NCBI GenBank assembly: GCA_964036275.1
Contig: OZ038433.1
Span: forward strand, 5,683,048-5,747,047
Origin: Litoditis marina
Lineage: Eukaryota; Nematoda; Chromadorea; Rhabditida; Rhabditidae
Length of the DNA stretch: 64,000 bases
Reading direction: 5' to 3'
Positions within the stretch are counted from its first letter, which is position 1; each line of letters starts with the position of its first letter. The notes under the pieces were generated by a model, which was not told where the DNA came from, did not search any database, and worked only from the letters and a program-made list of their open reading frames with translations. The position numbers were made by a program, and so were the translations under genes. This document shows, one piece after another, positions 62,601 through 64,000 of the stretch.

Positions 62601-64000
62601 ACAGAGAGTGCTCCAGAGAAGCAGAGATGTCGTTGAAGTTCAACTGGGCGGCGTGAAGAATCAGCAGCACAAACACAGAACCTAAACGAGATGGAAGAGT
62701 AATTGAGACAAGAGGATGATATAGTTGGTGATAAAATAGTTTTTACGGTGAACTTTCAAGATTTTAGGGAATCTGAAAGAGTAATAAGGTGGTCAACAAA
62801 TACACATTATCAGATTTCGAGAAACTGTGTGTCTCAGTGGTGCTATGTGAAGGGATTGTTGAGTTATTGTATATCTTCGATTAAACAATTTGTAGTTGTA
62901 AATATATATATTTGTGATTGTTGTTTGTTTTTATTGTTGTTGTTTCGTTGTTTGTTGTTTGTTGTTTGTTGGAACCAACCCCATCGTGCTGCGCATCTAC
63001 TGTGACATACAACCGCAATTATGAGGGCGAAGGAAGATAGAACCGCCGAGTAGAGGACGAGTCCCGGGACAAGCACTTGGGCCTGCAGGGAATTCTGGAA
63101 GAAAATCATATTCTTTTTAACCCCTCCTTTTTATCCTCTCTATCACATATTTTGCTCTTTTTCCTTCTCTCTTCTTCGCTTTCTCTTGGTCTTACTTTTA
63201 TATCTCTTTTACTCTTTATTACTGCCTTTCTCTCTATATCTCACTCTCTCTCTCCCTACTTCTCCCTCACCTTCTTTCTTTCTGTCTCTCTTTCTCTCTT
63301 TCCCTGTCGCACCTTTTCCATATTTCTCTCGATGGGGTGTAATCCTGTAATCCTAACCTTGGTTACTCCGATGATGGGCGCCCAGAGTACGAGATTCACA
63401 ATGAACAACTTCAGGAAGTAGGTGAGGAAATATGCTCCAAGATATCGAAAACGACCACAACCCAGGGACTTCAGAAGAATCTGCAACGGATGAGATTTAG
63501 TTCTGGAAACAGCAATTTTGAAGGTAGTTCCGAGTATCCGATTCCAGTTGTGGTCTGCTCGTTTGGAAAGAAAAAGTTGTCAAAGTCTACTATTGTGACC
63601 ATTCAACTCGTTAGTATTTTTCAAAAAGTTCGTTCCACCGTGAAAATTACCTTTCAACTCTTCAGTATTTGAACAACTATCAATAAAGTTTAGTAGATAC
63701 AAAAAAGTTTTGTAGATTCAAAAAAGTTTTGTAGATTCAAAAAAGTTTTGTAGATCAAAAAGTTGGAAACCCACTCTTGTCTCCGCTACACGTTCATCTC
63801 CAAACTGGTAGGCCATCTGCCAGATGGTCAGCAGACTGACAAGGGTCGCAAAGAGGGAGACGGTGACGTAGTACGTCGGCAGGGTTTCGCGCAGCAACGG
63901 CAGCGCCCGATGGTGCACGGTGTTTTTGAAGGTTTCAGTCCTGGGAATACCGTCCTTATCCTGGAAAAAAAATCTTAAACGATTGTACATTTTATTTGAA
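41882..64000 (-). CDS. ABCA-type ABC transporter with degenerate ATPase sites (5' end beyond window)
   Basis: Full-length ABCA layout, with at least 30 exons recognised. First transmembrane region: 63960-63775, 63480-63357, 63094-63011, 62681-62532, 62018-61863. NBD1: about 61525 to 58780, with Walker A GPRGSGTS at 60511-60398 (Lys replaced by Thr), signature LSPPEQQ, Walker B VILLDEPT, and STYDVND where the switch His belongs. Second transmembrane region: 57250-57090, then 51496-51385 through 48780 with several hydrophobic helices. A long charged and Pro-rich linker (about 48570-46230) is followed by NBD2 (45620-43600): GDQPATRQ for Walker A, GYVPQDD Q-loop, LSVADRR signature, AILLDEI Walker B, no switch His. 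The C-terminus (LESPNLDQIYLAHFSMES) is ABCA-like. Most splice sites are clear; small exons in gaps may be missed. Family certain, ortholog not assigned. Confidence 0.85.
42709..43114. repeat. 406 bp TTCGAG satellite bounded by inverted ends
   Basis: AGGGTTGTTAA at the left and TTAACAACCCT at the right bracket about 380 bp of TTTCGAGTTTTCGAG repeats with GGGAAA/GGAAAA spacers. In an intron of the ABC gene. The long open frames on both strands here are caused by the repeat. Confidence 0.8.
44311..44470 (+). repeat. CT-rich low-complexity tract
   Basis: TCTCTCTC-rich sequence in an ABC gene intron, immediately left of an NBD2 exon. Confidence 0.7.
45143..45213. repeat. TGTAGTTTGATC palindrome family, clear copy
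   Basis: GTTGTAGTTTGATCTCG at the left; GATCGAGAAG and CATCAAACTACAAAT at the right. Copies are about 65-85 bp, with a conserved right-of-centre AAGCAACGG/AAGTAACGG. They are often followed by (TT)AGGGCAACATACACCG and GGCTTGC, suggesting a longer parent of about 150 bp. Further partial copies: 21971, 36180-36215, 39415-39445, 42571-42650, 44021-44038, 56910, 59539. Confidence 0.8.
46045..46167. repeat. 120 bp palindromic element, family 2 copy 2
   Basis: Left GTCGTTTATGTGGACCAATCC, read in two parts as GTCGTTTATG and TGGACCAATCC, matched by GGATTGGACC and ACATAATCGTC on the right; centre CCTTTAAACTGCAATTG. In an ABC gene intron. Confidence 0.85.
49113..49240. repeat. 120 bp palindromic element, family 2 copy 3
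   Basis: GGACGATTATGTGAACGAAT at the left, TTGAACCACATAATCGTC at the right, inner CCTTTAAACTGCAG and TGCAGTTTAAAGG. In an ABC gene intron. Confidence 0.85.
49501..49570. repeat. TGTAGTTTGATC palindrome family copy
   Basis: TGTCGTAGTTTGATC at the left, GGGATCAAACTACAAACACA at the right. Followed directly by a perfect hairpin at 49591-49641. Confidence 0.75.
49591..49641. repeat. Perfect 21 bp hairpin, 9 base loop
   Basis: Arms 49591-49611 (beginning ACAGTATGAG, ending GGCTTGC) and 49621-49641 are exact reverse complements, separated by nine bases. In an intron of the ABC gene, 20 bp beyond a palindrome-family copy, whose usual flanking GGCTTGC motif it contains. Confidence 0.85.
50620..50675. 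repeat. (TA)n microsatellite
   Basis: Pure AT dinucleotide run of about 27 units in an ABC gene intron. Confidence 0.95.
51880..52150 (+). repeat. 45 bp minisatellite, about six units
   Basis: TTTCTCAGAGTTGATATATA and the following 25 bases recur with an exact 45 bp period (unit starts 51924, 51969, 52014, 52059, 52104), with diverged units at both ends. Because 45 is a multiple of three, the minus strand has a 117-codon open frame with the repeated peptide LGGGSNYKYISTLRN. It lies downstream of the LINE ORF2, in an ABC gene intron, so coding is doubtful. Confidence 0.9.
52525..55497 (-). CDS. LINE ORF2: endonuclease and reverse transcriptase (990 aa)
   Basis: The N-terminal apurinic-type endonuclease is recognisable from FCNARSICN, LLGETWL, VVYLPPNS, ICGDFNIDW and SDHSSISF (about residues 50-260). 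The reverse transcriptase follows: YRPIYLSCGASKTFERLI, VDVVYFDFSKAFDTV, SGVPQGSVLGPLLFSIFIND and the catalytic FADD box (about residues 490-720). It then has a C-terminal connection region and no RNase H. The enzyme nicks genomic DNA and copies the element RNA at the nick. The frame overlaps ORF1 by about 88 bp, so the first methionine may not be the true start; translation could involve reinitiation. The ASKTFERLI and QGSVLGP blocks fit the Jockey/CR1 group; the exact clade needs a tree. Confidence 0.93.
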   Translation of the reverse strand: MFEKYSECTVSYRCFKQCTVSNGYQLGKLVCSPHSKVNSKLHSQSGKSKFDQISVSFCNARSICNSSAELRAYLSVNNVDFLLLGETWLTKSIPDSLFVGGTPFSILRKDRGKKGGGVCAIFQSKYNVHVNTISYLGKFDCLSFDLTLHDTKLRFIVVYLPPNSIASDVDNLCELISDLVTVSYPTIICGDFNIDWNTELLSPPMGTRVGVLCDILGLKQFALQSTMRSGRNIDWVLSNSQCGMISSLNYGCHLFRSDHSSISFKLQVAKTTSASIPFPVFSKYNSKLFDELVSNVNWCKLFETFYSIDELVQKLNSVIHSIFAFTVPVVVKSTSFDKYPEYIRKLFRHRNIMFSKCHLGVSLRNLYDKACIDLQKKTKKYDMAQQKVHFRTKNHKDLFSYIGARTRPPKNVPSLVIDSNGDKHSGLPSIVDAFANFYCSVFIDDNGVQPQTTNLDSELSSETVIFMPHTVEKMLRKLKSSSTICSDGIPQVILKRSAKTLSVPFSYIFNLSFKHGYFPSIYKMCFVVPIHKPGKPSQNIASYRPIYLSCGASKTFERLIKSILVPYLNRYKIIPDYQFGFRENSSVTHNLLSCHEIWSKALAAKKCVDVVYFDFSKAFDTVSIPKLIHKLQSVGIQNPLLSWFISFLTDRTFCVRINDVCSSMRSVKSGVPQGSVLGPLLFSIFINDVHLSLPLNPDVHIRAFADDIKLFVVFEKDIVKTRVHFQKVIDHFCVWVKSWQLTLAVDKCNVVHLGRKNPLSPYFIGSDLINVVSECRDLGVTVSNTLVNRGNIEIRYKKGMTQLAILLRTITVKDVKILVRCYQTYVLPILEFGSQVWSPFLILESKKIEKVQEFFTRAVYYRCFPKGDYPMSLPSYQNRCKELGMKSLAFRRVILDLVLAFKIIKGECILRFTSFYRHRLHNGRRGSHCFYVENTKVNSRYYSFSLRTSRWFNMLSSHSSIILKAKSSKVFKKRLLETDLCKVLKLPCKF
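55410..56321 (-). CDS. LINE ORF1 protein (303 aa)
   Basis: The open frame extends upstream to 56393, but the first methionine with a plausible context after the AT-rich leader is at 56321 (MVTPTQPSRKRFLVG). The protein has a central block (CTLVAIGIPES, IDLLDQAGIES, CCRLGKP, LLKMWFRYNSHRDFALSSL, KYKFRKSLSDEER) that resembles the RRM/esterase-free ORF1 proteins of CR1- and Jockey-like elements. No CCHC knuckle is visible. It should bind element RNA. It overlaps the start of ORF2 in another frame. Confidence 0.75.
   Translation of the reverse strand: MVTPTQPSRKRFLVGSSEMGMDYAGFSSEHVSNPEIMLKNLENQLMKLPPSDDSAIQSAYWTMYTCYCTLSALFNNQSTQKPVVDHDERDRDCTLVAIGIPESNAAKPSQRNRDDFNQCIDLLDQAGIESPLIGCCRLGKPKVSDGQNRQNSRLLKMWFRYNSHRDFALSSLNALRRSNQNIKYKFRKSLSDEEREKHRQLTAECKAKKEAALAQKQPDDYVVYAEKVMLTSDIAAYRVQNPPNWKAKPTGGNAATMGNTRVFNPDLRFNLANFPCLKNIPSVQSAIDVSNNVQFQMDTNSGN
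57473..57540. repeat. TGTAGTTTGATC palindrome family copy (left arm diverged)
   Basis: The left arm is degraded (TTTTCAGTATGACCCCG); the right arm TTTGAGATCAAACTACAA is intact. Confidence 0.6.
60314..60381. repeat. TGTAGTTTGATC palindrome family copy
   Basis: GTTGTAGTTTGCAGCTTC at the left, TTTGAGATCAAACTACAAAG at the right, in an ABC gene intron next to the NBD1 Walker A exon. Confidence 0.65.
60578..60644. repeat. TGTAGTTTGATC palindrome family copy
   Basis: CTTGTAGTTTGTTGC at the left, TTTCGAGATCAAACTACAAC at the right, on the other side of the same exon. Confidence 0.65.
61748..61828. repeat. TGTAGTTTGATC palindrome family copy
   Basis: TTTGTAATTTGATTGTGCTG at the left and AAGATCGAACTGCA at the right; preceded by TATGTTGCCCTATCGCGCTG, the flanking block of the longer parent element. 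Confidence 0.6.
62424..62486 (+). other. tRNA-like remnant
   Basis: TAGCGCAGTGGTTAGCGCC matches a tRNA D-arm (pol III A box), and GCAGGTTCAATTCC 40 bases on matches a T-arm (B box). The acceptor ends do not pair and the T stem has a mismatch, so I call a tRNA-derived fragment or pseudogene rather than a working tRNA. It lies in an intron of the ABC gene. Confidence 0.45.
63190..63310 (+). repeat. CT-rich low-complexity tract
   Basis: TCTCTCTTT-rich intron sequence next to a transmembrane exon of the ABC gene. Confidence 0.7.
63695..63762 (+). repeat. 19-20 bp tandem repeat, three units
   Basis: TTCAAAAAAGTTTTGTAGA is repeated three times in tandem with small changes, in an intron of the ABC gene. 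Confidence 0.85.

Overview
This is nuclear DNA of a rhabditid nematode, most likely Caenorhabditis or a close relative. The evidence is many small exons, TTTCAG-type splice acceptors, outron-like sequence before start codons, and a gene neighbourhood I recognise from C. elegans chromosome IV: the p38 MAP kinase cluster pmk-3/pmk-2/pmk-1 beside isp-1 and a synaptophysin gene. Compared with C. elegans the region is inflated by mobile elements lying in introns and between genes. I built the exon models by hand from splice sites and reading phase. For the three kinases, isp-1, the synaptophysin gene and the two-TM gene, the exon lengths sum to an exact multiple of three.

Layout. Bases 1-2233 hold no gene I can support. 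On the minus strand, read from right to left, lie a two-pass membrane protein of unknown function (29582-26091), pmk-3 (25033-18706; TQY activation loop), pmk-2 (17332-7116; TGY) and pmk-1 (5591-2234; TGY). The order and strand agree with one polycistronic unit, although the gaps between genes are 1.1-1.5 kb. A 3.2 kb LTR element carrying only gag, with two apparently identical 312 bp LTRs, sits in intron 1 of pmk-2. On the plus strand lie isp-1 (31331-35213), encoding the Rieske protein of respiratory complex III, and a four-TM synaptophysin-family gene (38343-41133). From 41882 to beyond the right edge, on the minus strand, runs a very large ABCA-type ABC transporter gene. Both of its nucleotide-binding domains have lost key catalytic residues. 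One of its introns carries an apparently intact non-LTR retrotransposon of about 4.8 kb.

Repeats. At least ten short palindromic or terminal-inverted-repeat elements are scattered through introns and intergenic DNA. One family, with arms reading TGTAGTTTGATC / GATCAAACTACA, has about fifteen whole or partial copies, mostly right of 36 kb. Another family has three copies of about 120 bp. Three unrelated elements lie in isp-1 introns alone.

Biology. The kinases would form p38 stress and immunity signalling modules, isp-1 serves mitochondrial electron transport, and the synaptophysin-like protein belongs to vesicle membranes. The ABC protein is probably not a conventional ATP-driven pump. I see no wholly new system. 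The most unusual items are the doubly degenerate ABCA protein, the gag-only LTR element in a kinase intron, and the short inverted-repeat families.
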